NCBI RefSeq assembly: GCF_000513275.1
Contig: NZ_CBVJ010000089.1
Location: 1-55,520 of the forward strand
Length of the DNA stretch: 55,520 nucleotides
DNA from: Paenibacillus gorillae
GTDB lineage: Bacteria > Bacillota > Bacilli > Paenibacillales > Paenibacillaceae
Reading direction: 5' to 3'
The first letter of the stretch is position 1. Each line of letters opens with the position of its first letter. Both the position numbers and the translations under genes were made by a program. Below are positions 9,997 to 19,450 of the stretch, in pieces. Below the pieces are notes generated by a model. It was not told where the DNA came from. It made no database searches and saw only the letters and a program-made list of their open reading frames with translations.

Positions 9997-10758
9997 CTAT
10001 TGGAACCCGGCTTTTTTCAAATTGCGGTAACTGATCGACAAGCTTTCGAACGCATCCGTCGGACCGCCATCCCGCTCCACCAGATACCATTTCACATCCG
10101 CTTCCTCACACGCTTTGAAGATATCCGGCCACTCCAGATTGCCTTCCAGCACCTCGGCCATAATCGTCTTCTCATCGACAATCGCCATGTCCTTCAAATG
10201 AATGGCTTCGATTCTTCCTTTCATCTTCCGGATCCAGCTGCTCGGATCGGCGCCACCCGCCTGTACCCAATACGTATCAAGCGTAAACAGGAAGCTATCC
10301 GGATCGGTGTTTTCCAGCAGCGTTTCGATACCGAGCTTACCGTTATGCTTTTCAAACTCGAAATGATGATTATGATAGCTGAATTTCAGCCCGTTTTGCG
10401 CCAGCTCCTTAGCGATCCTATTGAACTTGGCTGCAAATGCCACATATCCTTCTGCATTCCGATATTCTACAGGCAAGCCGCCGATGCCCGCCAAGCCGCA
10501 GCCAAGCGTGTGATGATCGCGGATAATGCCATCCAAGTCATCAACAAAGCGCTCATAAGGCATATGTGTCAAAACGATCTGCAATCCATGAGAACGAGCA
10601 ATGGCAGCCAATTCTTCTGGCGGAATCGGTCCCAGCCCCGAGGCTTGAATCGTCGTATAGCCGATTTCTTTAATTTTGCGAAGTGATTGGTCGATCTCCT
10701 CCGGTGTTTTGACAAAATCGCGAATCGTATACAGCTGAGCTCCCGTTATTTTGGACAT
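9997..10758 (-). CDS. Sugar phosphate isomerase/epimerase family protein
   Basis: Xylose-isomerase-like TIM barrel (AP endonuclease 2 superfamily) of 253 residues. Metal-ligand and catalytic segments are recognisable: YHNHHFEFE, LDTYWVQAGG, AIHLKDM and EVLEGNLEWPDIF. Members isomerise or epimerise sugars and inositol derivatives; the substrate here is unknown. Start ATG 10758 has an AAGGCGGG site upstream. It heads a two-gene unit with the aldo/keto reductase and is divergent from the AraC regulator, whose likely binding sites lie in the 179-bp intergenic region. Confidence 0.88.
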   Translation of the reverse strand: MSKITGAQLYTIRDFVKTPEEIDQSLRKIKEIGYTTIQASGLGPIPPEELAAIARSHGLQIVLTHMPYERFVDDLDGIIRDHHTLGCGLAGIGGLPVEYRNAEGYVAFAAKFNRIAKELAQNGLKFSYHNHHFEFEKHNGKLGIETLLENTDPDSFLFTLDTYWVQAGGADPSSWIRKMKGRIEAIHLKDMAIVDEKTIMAEVLEGNLEWPDIFKACEEADVKWYLVERDGGPTDAFESLSISYRNLKKAGFQ

Positions 10759-10856
10759 CTGAATACCCGCCTTTCCATCCTTCTGATTTGCAATCTACTA
10801 AAGCGATTATATCTGTTGAACTACCCTTTTAGTATAATAAAATAAAGGCTTTCTTC

Positions 10857-10908
10857 CATTGCAAATAACAGCATTCACATTGCAAATATAGCGGTATTCT
10901 TTTACACT
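10857..10908 (+). promoter_or_regulatory. araC-type gene promoter with a 21-bp-spaced direct repeat
   Basis: CATTGCAAATA occurs twice, at 10857-10867 and 10878-10888, exactly 21 bp (two helical turns) apart on the same face, as expected for AraC-family sites. The second copy contains the -35 of a plausible promoter (TTGCAA at 10880, 17-bp spacer, TACACT at 10903). Binding would therefore touch the regulator's own promoter and the divergent operon. Confidence 0.6.
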
Positions 10909-10937
10909 AATAGCAAAGTCGAAGCAGGAGGGACCGT

Positions 10938-11771
10938 ATGGGCAGTGTTCATGAATTACGCACTGATTCTATGATTTACCACTATAGCGTGGATCAGCAG
11001 CAAACGGAGGAGTACGCCCTGCATTGCCATCCTTTCTATGAGGTTTTCTATTTCATTTCCGGCGAAGTTAGCTATCTGATCGAAGGAAAGCGCTACGTGC
11101 CGACTCCCCATAGCTTGCTTCTCATTCCGCCGAATGTCTTCCACGGAGTGAAGATCGAGAGTACCGTTCCGTATGCGCGTTATGCGCTTCATTTTGTTCC
11201 CGGCCTGCTGCCTATCGAGGCGAGGACAGTGCTGTTGTTGCCTTTTCATTCACAGGGTGATTCCAGTAACTGTTACTTTCCGGGTGCTGCGGAATCCAGC
11301 ATGACCGCCTATTTCGAGCAGCTAATGGATTGTCGTGAAATGGATGAGGACTTCAGAGAGCTTTCCACACGAATCCGGTTGGAGGCGCTGCTCTCGCAAT
11401 TGCTATTCATGAGCCGTTCCCGCAAGGATCGGCGTACAGCCGAGCTTCACTCGCAGACTATGGCCCCGGTGCTAGCCTATCTGAACGAGCGTTTAACATC
11501 CGACATTACACTCGATGAGCTTTCCGCCCGTTTTTTCATAAGCAAGCATCATTTGAACAAAATGTTTCGCAAGGCGACTGGTACGACGATCGGCCATTAT
11601 ATTGTTCACAAGCGTGTCGTACTTGCCAGCCAATTCATGCAGGAGGGCCATCCAGCCAGTGCTGCAGCCATGAATGCGGGATTCCAGCATTACTCTTCTT
11701 TTTACCGCGCCTATAAAAACATTTACGGTCATTCCCCTACTGAGCGGAGCAGTAAAATTACATTGCGCTAA
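10938..11771 (+). CDS. AraC family transcriptional regulator with cupin sensor domain
   Basis: 277 residues: an N-terminal cupin-like ligand domain (about 20-130; HCHPFYEVFYFISGEVSYLIEGK, LIPPNVFHGVK) and a C-terminal double helix-turn-helix (about 170-275; LDELSARFFISKHHLNKMFRKATGTT and the second-helix signature AAMNAGFQHYSSFYRAYKNIYGHSP). Start ATG 10938 has a GGAGGG site. It is divergent from the isomerase/aldo-keto reductase pair and probably controls it in response to a sugar; this is inference from position. It converges with the germination operon after a 50-bp gap. Confidence 0.92.
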   Translation: MGSVHELRTDSMIYHYSVDQQQTEEYALHCHPFYEVFYFISGEVSYLIEGKRYVPTPHSLLLIPPNVFHGVKIESTVPYARYALHFVPGLLPIEARTVLLLPFHSQGDSSNCYFPGAAESSMTAYFEQLMDCREMDEDFRELSTRIRLEALLSQLLFMSRSRKDRRTAELHSQTMAPVLAYLNERLTSDITLDELSARFFISKHHLNKMFRKATGTTIGHYIVHKRVVLASQFMQEGHPASAAAMNAGFQHYSSFYRAYKNIYGHSPTERSSKITLR

Positions 11772-11823
11772 TTGACGCCAATAAGGCCCGTGCCGTATCC
11801 TCTCAGCACGAGCCTGCATTTGA

Positions 11824-12987
11824 TTACACCCGCCGTTTGTATTTGCCGTTATAGGCAATGCTAATATCCACTTCGATCTTCGCCAGCGAATGCTTATCCA
11901 GAAACATTGCCGTTCCATTATTACTGACTTCCTTCCAGACCTTCGGGTATTTCCGATACAGCTTATCCTCCAGTCCAAAGACATCGACACCGGTTTGAAT
12001 GCCTGCTTCATAGGTCGTTTTAATATACTGCTGGATTTCTTTCTCGCATAAACGAACCATATCCTCGTACGACATCGGCTCGATATACTCATACAAGGCT
12101 GCTTTATATTTAGCCTTCACTTTGAAGGTAACGTCCGTTCCGTTCAAGACTGGTGTAATTTTCAAATTTGGATATCCCACACTTACCGAACCGTAAATTA
12201 CACCCTGATCATCCTCTAGCAGCACCTGCAGCCGGCGCAATTTCTGCTGTAAAAAAGGAAAGCCGATGAGCTTTTTATGAGCAATATATTTGAATTTGCC
12301 CTCCCGTTCAAAAAAAGCCCCATCGATGCGATGCAAGCTCTGCTCTCGTTCATTAACCGTCCAGTCCTTCTTGTTAATTACAACGTTCGGAAGATATGCC
12401 CGGTTCTGCTTGCCATTCAATTCTGCAATAAAACGAAGGGCAAGAACCGGCGGATATAGCGATTCATCGTTATATGAGGGAAGCGGAGCATGCAGGATGG
12501 AAGACAACGGCGACTCGTTAAATATCGTATTGGTGCTCAGAAGCTCCTCAATTGAATCCCTCGTACCGTATACCCATGTCGTATATCGGGATTCCGGATA
12601 ACGGCTGACCATATCCAGCACCTTATGCAAATTTCCGCTCTCAAGCAGCCTTTCGGAGAAAACGATTGAAGTAATATGCCCCCATGTAATGTGCATTTGA
12701 GAGGTCCGGTACAGCTCGTTAATTGCCATATCCAGCGTCTTTCCGCTTCCATGGCCCAGCCATATGTTAGGCACCTTCCCGCCTGCCCCTCCCTCGCCTT
12801 TCGCCACCGTAGAAAACTCAAGCATTTGCACATATACGGTATAAATACCATTGGAGTAGTCCAGTCCCAGTGCTTTCGCATAGCTGTTGCTTTGAATTTC
12901 CGTGGAACTCCAGCAGCCGGCTGTCATGATAATGAGCATAGCTGCAAGAAATACATGCACCATCCTTTTAAGCCTTGCAAGCTTCAA
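11824..12987 (-). CDS. Ger(x)C family spore germination lipoprotein (C subunit)
   Basis: Lipoprotein subunit of a GerA-type nutrient germinant receptor in the spore inner membrane. A signal peptide with lipobox TAGC (MVHVFLAAMLIIMTAGCW) anchors it; the rest carries the three-domain Ger(x)C fold (GLDYSNGIYTVYVQMLEFS near the N-terminus, AGIQTGVDVFGLEDKLYRKYPKVWKEV near the C-terminus). 387 residues is a normal length. TTG at 12985-12987 overlaps the A-subunit stop by three bases, so translation is coupled; an internal ATG eight codons in, just before the hydrophobic signal, is an alternative. Last gene of a B-A-C operon. Confidence 0.92.
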   Translation of the reverse strand: MKLARLKRMVHVFLAAMLIIMTAGCWSSTEIQSNSYAKALGLDYSNGIYTVYVQMLEFSTVAKGEGGAGGKVPNIWLGHGSGKTLDMAINELYRTSQMHITWGHITSIVFSERLLESGNLHKVLDMVSRYPESRYTTWVYGTRDSIEELLSTNTIFNESPLSSILHAPLPSYNDESLYPPVLALRFIAELNGKQNRAYLPNVVINKKDWTVNEREQSLHRIDGAFFEREGKFKYIAHKKLIGFPFLQQKLRRLQVLLEDDQGVIYGSVSVGYPNLKITPVLNGTDVTFKVKAKYKAALYEYIEPMSYEDMVRLCEKEIQQYIKTTYEAGIQTGVDVFGLEDKLYRKYPKVWKEVSNNGTAMFLDKHSLAKIEVDISIAYNGKYKRRV

Positions 12988-14642
12988 TTGCCCTCATCCT
13001 TCCTCGGAGACTTCGTCTCAAGATAAAGGGGACGCCGTTTATTCCAGGTACGAGGCAGCTTGAATAAAGCAGCGTAGGCTTGCTTAATGTTAAGCGGACT
13101 AAGCGGAGCCAGGTAGGGAACGCCAAATGATTCCAGACCCGTCAGGTAGATCAAAAATAAAATCAGTGACAGAATGAACCCGTATATGCCAAGCGACGCG
13201 CTCAAAATAAACGTAACGAACCGGATAATGATCAGCGAGCTCGACATGACCTGATTGACGACCGTCGCTCCGGCAACGATTGTGACGGCAACAACAACAA
13301 TCATGAGCGGGGAGACGATTCCCGCCCGAATCGCCGATTCACCAATAATAAGTCCGCCAACGACCGTAAGTGTCTGACCGATCGCCATCGGCAGCCGGAC
13401 GCCCGCTTCGCGGAACAGCTCCATCAGAATCATGATCAGGAACATTTCCACCGCGGTCTCCATCGGAAGCCCCATTCGTCCGGTTGATACCGTGACGACA
13501 AGCGAGAACGGCACCTGATCCATATGAAACGTCGTCAGCGCGATATAGAATCCCGGCAGAAACAACGTAATGAACAATCCCATAAAGCGCAGAAGCCTGC
13601 CTATATTAACTGAAAACAACGGAAAGTTAGCATCCTCCGGCGATTTCAGAAGCAGGAACAAATTAACAGGTCCGATGATTGCGCTAGGGTTGCCGTCCAC
13701 GATAATGACAAAGCGGCCGTTAATGAGACATTCAGCGGCAAAATCAGGTCTTCCCGTATAGTGGGTAACCGGGAAAATGGTAAATTGCAGCGGCGAAAGC
13801 AGCTCCTCCAGCTGATTGGAAGTTAAGAGTCTCTCGACCTTAATACTCTGAAGCTTCTGGTGTACATGCTGGATCATTTCGTCATTTGCGATATTACGCA
13901 TATATAAAAAAGCCACTTTATTGGCGGTAAGCGTACCGATCACTTCAAACTTGCAGGCTAATTCAGAGGTCCGCAGACGTGTCCGAATTAAGGCTACGTT
14001 AATAGCGAGCGGTTCAATGAAGCCGTCGCCGGAGCCGCGAATCGTCACCTCAGTTCTCGATTCCTCTGGTGTCCGCGTAGGAATATTGGAAACATCGATG
14101 CTCCACATCGCTTGCAGCGAAGGAATGCAGAACAGCATATGTCCCTCGAAGACACGGACTGCCATCGCCTCCGCACCAAACTGACTCGTGTTGGGATCTA
14201 CCTGCACCCATACGAGATTGGCTTCGTTCTCGACATCCACCACCCGCAGAAACTTCGTTTTCTCAAATATCCGGTTCAGCTCGGGAATAATGACATCATT
14301 GATCATATTTGTCTCCGCCATGCCGCAGTTATAGACGATTATGGCGGCTACAGGCGGATTGCCTACACGATGGCTATCGACAATAACATCGTCGCAATAA
14401 GAGAAAAATTGCTCCAGCGTCCGCTGGGACATATGAAACGGCTTCTGCCCCTGGTCATCCTTATCATTTCCGCTGACGTCGCTGCCGGTTCCCCCTTTGC
14501 TGCTGCCGCGGCGATCGGCTTCTCCGCTCTGGCTTATCGCATTATTCAATACACTGGCAGCTCTTGAATCCTCCGGCTTACCGCCCTTTGTATCATCGCT
14601 CGCTTGTTTACTCACACTGTCCTTTGTGTTTTTTTCTTTCAT
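12984..14642 (-). CDS. GerA-family spore germination protein (A subunit)
   Basis: Large membrane subunit of a nutrient germinant receptor; subunit A forms the ion-channel core. 552 residues. Residues 1-75 are a polar, Ser/Gly/Asp-rich disordered tail; a soluble region with TLEQFFSYCDDVIVDS follows; at least five transmembrane helices begin near 355 (LLRFMGLFITLFLPGFYIALTTF) and include GRMGLPMETAVEMFLIMILMELFREAGVRLP, the GerA family signature. ATG 14642 directly follows the TAA of the B-subunit gene (TAAATG) with an AGAGGTG site. Gene order B-A-C differs from the classic A-B-C order of gerA. Confidence 0.95.
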   Translation of the reverse strand: MKEKNTKDSVSKQASDDTKGGKPEDSRAASVLNNAISQSGEADRRGSSKGGTGSDVSGNDKDDQGQKPFHMSQRTLEQFFSYCDDVIVDSHRVGNPPVAAIIVYNCGMAETNMINDVIIPELNRIFEKTKFLRVVDVENEANLVWVQVDPNTSQFGAEAMAVRVFEGHMLFCIPSLQAMWSIDVSNIPTRTPEESRTEVTIRGSGDGFIEPLAINVALIRTRLRTSELACKFEVIGTLTANKVAFLYMRNIANDEMIQHVHQKLQSIKVERLLTSNQLEELLSPLQFTIFPVTHYTGRPDFAAECLINGRFVIIVDGNPSAIIGPVNLFLLLKSPEDANFPLFSVNIGRLLRFMGLFITLFLPGFYIALTTFHMDQVPFSLVVTVSTGRMGLPMETAVEMFLIMILMELFREAGVRLPMAIGQTLTVVGGLIIGESAIRAGIVSPLMIVVVAVTIVAGATVVNQVMSSSLIIIRFVTFILSASLGIYGFILSLILFLIYLTGLESFGVPYLAPLSPLNIKQAYAALFKLPRTWNKRRPLYLETKSPRKDEGN

Positions 14643-15734
14643 TTATGCCACCTCTTTATCTTCTTTGCGCCACCAGCAGAGGAGCGCTAGCAGAATGGTT
14701 AAGCTGTAAGCGTAAATAAGCACAGCAGGAAACTGAATATGGTTCACATATTCATAGACAAGATCAATTCGCCACCAAATAATGGAGAATCCGCACATAA
14801 CGGCCGTAATACATGCGATAGCGATCATCCTTTTATGAGGACGGCGTATATCCAGTAAATCCACAATCAGGTACATCGCAATTGCGATTCGGGCAAAGGA
14901 GCCGCTCAGCCACTGGTAAATTGATAAAAAATCAACATGCTGCAGCAGCTTGCCCACGTTAACCAGCTTCCATTGATCATAGGGAGTAATCCGCTGCTTC
15001 ATCGCTTCCTCTGGCCCAAATTCCGTTATTCCCCCAATGGTTGGACCGAGCGTAATACCGACCATGAAGATACCAAGAATGAGCAGATGCCATAGCTTCA
15101 CCTTGCTCTTAATCTCATGCTGAAACAACAGCAGTGTCCATACCTCCACCATGCCGGCCAATGCATAGACCATCCCATGCCAGACAGGCTCAATACCATG
15201 CTCCAGCATCGGCAGCAGCTGATTATAGTTTTTATATTTCGTATTGGCTCCCATCACAAAATAACCGAGAAAAATTACAAAGGGGAGCAAAATAGCAGAG
15301 GTCATCGCAATCGTAGGCAGTCCCCTTAATGCAGCCAGGGCCGACACCAGCGCCCCCCCTATAACGACGACGGATAACGGTGTAAACTGCAAGTAGGTGG
15401 ATACCGTCCAGTTGGAAGTCTCAAACAAGGTATGGGTTCCGAGGACGAGCAGCAGCAGCGCCGCTGATAAGCGAAGTATCCATGACGGTACGACGCCGAA
15501 TTGACGGGCAACCCAATCCGTCAGCCTTTGCCCGTGAACCCTTTTCATCACCACATACATAAGGATCATAAACAAAATAAATAACGGGCCAGCCGCGATA
15601 ATTGACAGCCAGGCGTCCCGGCCCGCAGCATCCAATATAGCTGGGATGGCCAATACATGGCAGATTAAGCCGGCGCCAAGCATGATAATCGAGAACGCGA
15701 GCCAGACCGAAATCAGCTTATTGCCATGATTCAT
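14643..15734 (-). CDS. GerB-type spore germination permease (B subunit)
   Basis: Germinant-binding subunit of a GerA-type receptor, an APC-superfamily transporter-like protein with about ten transmembrane helices (from KLISVWLAFSIIMLGAGLICH to IYAYSLTILLALLCWW). The start is ATG 15734, with a GGAGG site eight bases upstream; this gives 363 residues, the usual size. A longer in-frame extension to 15857 runs through the transglutaminase terminator and lacks a ribosome site. It is the first gene of the operon; the stop abuts the A-subunit start. The nutrient recognised cannot be inferred. Confidence 0.92.
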   Translation of the reverse strand: MNHGNKLISVWLAFSIIMLGAGLICHVLAIPAILDAAGRDAWLSIIAAGPLFILFMILMYVVMKRVHGQRLTDWVARQFGVVPSWILRLSAALLLLVLGTHTLFETSNWTVSTYLQFTPLSVVVIGGALVSALAALRGLPTIAMTSAILLPFVIFLGYFVMGANTKYKNYNQLLPMLEHGIEPVWHGMVYALAGMVEVWTLLLFQHEIKSKVKLWHLLILGIFMVGITLGPTIGGITEFGPEEAMKQRITPYDQWKLVNVGKLLQHVDFLSIYQWLSGSFARIAIAMYLIVDLLDIRRPHKRMIAIACITAVMCGFSIIWWRIDLVYEYVNHIQFPAVLIYAYSLTILLALLCWWRKEDKEVA

Positions 15735-15810
15735 GAGCCATCCTCCATATGTTGACAAGTTATTTCTTATCATTCCAAATTTTAGCTTGGCTATTCCTGC
15801 AAAAGAAAGA

Positions 15811-15853
15811 AGAGGATGCCTCCAAGCAGCAAGCTGCTTAAGAGACATCCTCT
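15811..15853 (-). terminator. Terminator of the ATP-grasp/alpha-E/transglutaminase operon
   Basis: AGAGGATG (15811-15818) pairs with CATCCTCT (15846-15853) around an inner AAGCAGC/GCTGCTT stem. On the minus strand it is followed by a T-rich CTTCTTTCTTTT tract. It lies 24 bp after the transglutaminase stop. Confidence 0.8.
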
Positions 15854-15877
15854 CCATATTGGGAACGATTCTATGAT

Positions 15878-16765
15878 CTAATCCTCTACTTTCCGCACGT
15901 CGACAGTCACTTTAAGCTGCTGCCCGCCATTTCCTCGGTAGACGCCTTTAACTGGAACGATATCCATATAATCGCGTCCGTGGCCCAGCTTCACATAACG
16001 CTCGCCAACTGGCGCCTCGTTGGTGGGGTCGAAACTGCACCAGCCGAGGGACGGCACATACGCTTCAACCCAGGCATGGGAGGCTTGCTCGAAATCGGCG
16101 ATTCCGCCCTGCAGATCGCCAACGAAATGGTAGCCGCTCACATAGCGCGCAGGTATGCCTTGCGCTCGGCAGCAGGCAATCATCAAATGGGCGAAATCCT
16201 GACATACGCCCCGTTTCCGCTCTATCATATCGCTTGCTTTCGTCTTCACCGTTGTCGCTTCAGGATCGTAAATAAACTGTTCCCGAATGCTGCTGGACAA
16301 AACGGACAACCAGCCTAATACGCTAATATCGGCCTCTTCCTTATCGCTAATGCTGGAGGCAAAGCTCTCCACTTCAGGCGTCACGCCAGTATATTCGGTC
16401 TCCAGCAAAAACTCCGCAAAACGGTTGGCTGCTTCCTCCGTTTCCAGCCAAGACCATGCTTCCCGTGCCAGCTTGCCATTCAGCAAGGCAGCTTGCTCCT
16501 CTGGGCTTGGCGAATTTTTCGTCACAACGGTCATTTGTGTCCGGATCGTAAGCCTACGGTGCAGCGCATTAACAGAAAAAGAATGGACCCGATTGCCGAA
16601 ATAATCTTCATAGCTGAAAAGGGAAGCATTCGGCTCGATCCAAATCGCCTGCTGGTAACAGGACTGCCGCTCGTTAGTGCTTGGCGTCAGACGGATTTCA
16701 TTGACACTGTCCGTAACTGGTGCCTCGTATTCGTATTGCGTCACATGTGAAATATTCAGCTTCAT
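15878..16765 (-). CDS. Transglutaminase-like cysteine protease family protein
   Basis: 295 residues: an N-terminal bacterial transglutaminase-like beta domain (MKLNISHVTQYEYEAPVTDSVNEIRLTP) and a transglutaminase core with the catalytic Cys in RKRGVCQDFAHLMIACCRA, His in ASHAWVEAYVPSLGW and Asp in SFDPTN. ATG 16765 overlaps the alpha-E stop by four bases (ATGA) and has a GGGGGAAG site. A longer upstream extension in frame lacks support. It is the third gene of a conserved ATP-grasp, alpha-E, transglutaminase set for which peptide or amide bond formation and trimming has been proposed from comparative genomics; no substrate is established. Confidence 0.92.
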   Translation of the reverse strand: MKLNISHVTQYEYEAPVTDSVNEIRLTPSTNERQSCYQQAIWIEPNASLFSYEDYFGNRVHSFSVNALHRRLTIRTQMTVVTKNSPSPEEQAALLNGKLAREAWSWLETEEAANRFAEFLLETEYTGVTPEVESFASSISDKEEADISVLGWLSVLSSSIREQFIYDPEATTVKTKASDMIERKRGVCQDFAHLMIACCRAQGIPARYVSGYHFVGDLQGGIADFEQASHAWVEAYVPSLGWCSFDPTNEAPVGERYVKLGHGRDYMDIVPVKGVYRGNGGQQLKVTVDVRKVED

Positions 16766-17757
16766 GCGCTTGCTTCCCCCATTCGAAAAAAGGTTTTCGC
16801 AAACGCTACCCCCATCGTCTCGCATGCATCCAGCAGATGATCGACAATGGAACCGTTGCGGTCCACGATCATATCATCATGCTCCAGACATGCCAAGTCG
16901 GCCTTCACCTTCCCGACCTGACGGATGACCTTCTCATGAGCGGCCCGAAGCTGCTTATCTTGCAGCTCGATCATGCGCATATGCTCGTCGAGCGAGTGGA
17001 AAGCGAAATGAACGGAGCGTGGAAAGACAGCATTCAATATGACGAATTCAACAATCGCTTCTACGGACATTCCGTCCGCGTAAAACCTGCGGAATGATTG
17101 ATAGCCGCTCACCGACTTCAATACAGCTTGCAGGTAAGGGTAAGCGCCCGTATTGTTCCACCCTTCTCCGCTAGCGGCATTGCCGACCGCCTTAATAATG
17201 CGCAATGTATTTTCCGCACGCTCCAAATACCGTCCGCATTCGATGAAATGCCATTCATTCTCCCGCGGCATGACCGATTGGCAGAAGCCCTGAAACAGAG
17301 CGGTCCACTCCCGGATGCGGCCATAGAACAAATGCGGCGATTCGCGCATAAGATCGTCCGGCTGCTTCTCCCGCAGCCATAAGTAAAAGGCGTTAATCGT
17401 ATCCCATAGCTCGCTTGGCACCTTCTCGCGAATGGTTCGCAAATTGCCTCTGGCATGGCTGACACAGGACACAAGGGAGTTGGCGTTGTCGCGGTCGAGC
17501 GTAATGTAATGGAGAACATCCTGTTCGCTATAGACGCCGTATTGTCCTTCATAGGAATTTCTGCTGCCCAGCGCGTCAACGATTCGCATCCATTTGCAAG
17601 GCGCATCCACGGCTTCGTCCCCGGGACCGCTTGTATCTAATCCGCGTTCATCCTCTGCTTGCAAATGGTAATGAACGTCAATCAATCTGGCGTGGTTTTC
17701 CGCACGTTCCATATAGCGTCCAATCCAGAATAAAGCTTCCGCATTCCGATTAAGCAT
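16762..17757 (-). CDS. Alpha-E domain-containing protein (DUF403)
   Basis: 331 residues, almost fully helical, with the family opening MLNRNAEALFWIGRYMERAENHARLIDVHYH and a repeated GRYLERAENTLRII segment in the middle; the repeated E-R-A-E is the hallmark of the alpha-E domain. The molecular activity is unknown. It sits between the ATP-grasp and the transglutaminase gene on the same strand (57-bp gap upstream, 4-bp overlap downstream), the usual arrangement, so it is expected to work on the same product. Confidence 0.93.
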   Translation of the reverse strand: MLNRNAEALFWIGRYMERAENHARLIDVHYHLQAEDERGLDTSGPGDEAVDAPCKWMRIVDALGSRNSYEGQYGVYSEQDVLHYITLDRDNANSLVSCVSHARGNLRTIREKVPSELWDTINAFYLWLREKQPDDLMRESPHLFYGRIREWTALFQGFCQSVMPRENEWHFIECGRYLERAENTLRIIKAVGNAASGEGWNNTGAYPYLQAVLKSVSGYQSFRRFYADGMSVEAIVEFVILNAVFPRSVHFAFHSLDEHMRMIELQDKQLRAAHEKVIRQVGKVKADLACLEHDDMIVDRNGSIVDHLLDACETMGVAFAKTFFRMGEASA

Positions 17758-17814
17758 AGCGACCCCTCCATTTCTTCGGCCTCGACCGAGGCTCCTTATT
17801 GACCGCCTATCGCG

Positions 17815-19266
17815 TTATCGGCTCAACACCCATGTATCCTTAACACCGCCGCCTTGCGAGGAATTGACGACGAGCGAGCCTTCTCTCATCGCAACTCTTG
17901 TCAAACCTCCAGGTATGATGTGTGTCTCCTCGCCCATTAATGCAAACGCCCGTAAATCAATATGACGGGGTGACATGCTTCCGTTAACCATTACAGGTGC
18001 CCTCGACAGCTTCATCGTGGTCTGCGCAATATATCGCTCAGGCTCACGTATAATTGCTGCTGCGAAATCTTTAATTTCTTTGGCCGAAGCAGCAGGGCCG
18101 ATCAGCATGCCATAACCGCCGGACAAAGATGTTTCCTTCACGACCAGCTGTTCCAAATGATCCAGCACATAGTCCCGTTCTTCCTTGCGCGATAAAATAT
18201 AGGTCGGAACATTATTCAGGATCGGCTCCTCACCCAAATAGTAACGAATCATATCCGGGACGTATGCATACACTGCTTTATCGTCTGCTACCCCTGTACC
18301 TGGAGCATTCGCAATCGCAACGTTGCCAGCCCGGTAGGCATTCATCAATCCTGGCACGCCAAGCAGCGAATCCGGCTGGAAAGCGAGCGGATCGAGAAAA
18401 TCATCGTCGATTCGGCGGTATATGACATCAACTTGACGCAAGCCGCGCAAATCACGCAAATAAATTTTATGGTCCTTATAGACCAAATCTCTCCCTTCTA
18501 CGAGATGGATGCCCATTTGCTGCGCGAGAAAGGTATGCTCGTAATAAGCGGAATTGAACGCTCCAGGCGTAAGAAGTACGATCAGCGGGTCACGCTTGCC
18601 GCTTGGAGCCAGTGAACGAAGCGAGCTCAGGAAATAATTCAAGCTGCGTTCGATACTTTGTACAGCTGAAGACAAATACAGCTCATGGAACAGCTCACTC
18701 ATAAGCGTACGGCCTTTGAACAAATACGAGAAACCTGACGGGGAGCGCAAATTGTCCTCCAGCACGTAGTAACTGCCTTTCTCATCTCTAATTAAGTCTA
18801 TGCCGGAAGCCGTAATATAAACGCCTCCCGGAACATCGAGTCCAGACATTTCCGGACGGAAATACGTGTTGGATACGATCATTCGTCTAGGGATAACACC
18901 GTCTGCTATGATGCGCTGACCATGGTATATATCATGGACGAATAAATTAAGCGCCTTGATACGCTGGCGGACGCCCCGGTCCACTGCATCCCACTCCTGC
19001 TTCGGAATGACTCGGGGGATATAGTCGAACGGTATCGTGCGCTCAAGCGGCTCGTTCTGATTAGGACTATAGAGGGTAAAGGTGATTCCCTCCTCCAGCA
19101 TCCTTTGGTTGAGGGCATGCTGCCGCATCGACAACTCAGCGTGCTTCATCCGTCCGAATAAACGATGGACGCTTTCATAATGCGGACGAACGGACAAATC
19201 CTGCTTGAACATCTCATCGTAAAATGAATGCGAATCATAATACTGCGACTGCGTGGCTGTCGACAT
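17815..19266 (-). CDS. Circularly permuted ATP-grasp type 2 family protein
   Basis: Predicted ATP-dependent carboxylate-amine ligase of the circularly permuted ATP-grasp class (DUF404/DUF407), 483 residues. Family segments include YYDSHSFYDEMF, ERTIPFDYIPRVIPKQEWDAVDRGVRQRIKALN, GIDLIRDEKGSYYVLEDNLRSPSGFSY, DVIYRRIDDDFLDPL, NAPGTGVADDKAVYAYVPDMIRYYLGEEP and GGYGMLIGPAAS. Start ATG 19266 is chosen because AGGAGG lies eight bases upstream and overlaps the earlier in-frame ATG at 19284. First gene of the three-gene operon; product unknown. Confidence 0.93.
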   Translation of the reverse strand: MSTATQSQYYDSHSFYDEMFKQDLSVRPHYESVHRLFGRMKHAELSMRQHALNQRMLEEGITFTLYSPNQNEPLERTIPFDYIPRVIPKQEWDAVDRGVRQRIKALNLFVHDIYHGQRIIADGVIPRRMIVSNTYFRPEMSGLDVPGGVYITASGIDLIRDEKGSYYVLEDNLRSPSGFSYLFKGRTLMSELFHELYLSSAVQSIERSLNYFLSSLRSLAPSGKRDPLIVLLTPGAFNSAYYEHTFLAQQMGIHLVEGRDLVYKDHKIYLRDLRGLRQVDVIYRRIDDDFLDPLAFQPDSLLGVPGLMNAYRAGNVAIANAPGTGVADDKAVYAYVPDMIRYYLGEEPILNNVPTYILSRKEERDYVLDHLEQLVVKETSLSGGYGMLIGPAASAKEIKDFAAAIIREPERYIAQTTMKLSRAPVMVNGSMSPRHIDLRAFALMGEETHIIPGGLTRVAMREGSLVVNSSQGGGVKDTWVLSR

Positions 19267-19450
19267 GCGAACCGCCTCCTCCATGATGGTGCAGCATCCT
19301 CAATCAATGTTCACATTGGACATCCCTTAATATATGTCATGTTTGAGTGAGGTAATGTTAGGAATCTGGATCATTTTTACCTGTAATTGTATCATTTATG
19401 TTAGGTTCATCATACTAAATCCGAATTTTAATGTCAACTTATATAACATA

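Noticed and set aside
15735..15857. 41-residue N-terminal extension of the GerB permease
   Set aside because: It runs through the terminator hairpin of the upstream operon, while ATG 15734 has a perfect ribosome site and gives the usual family length.
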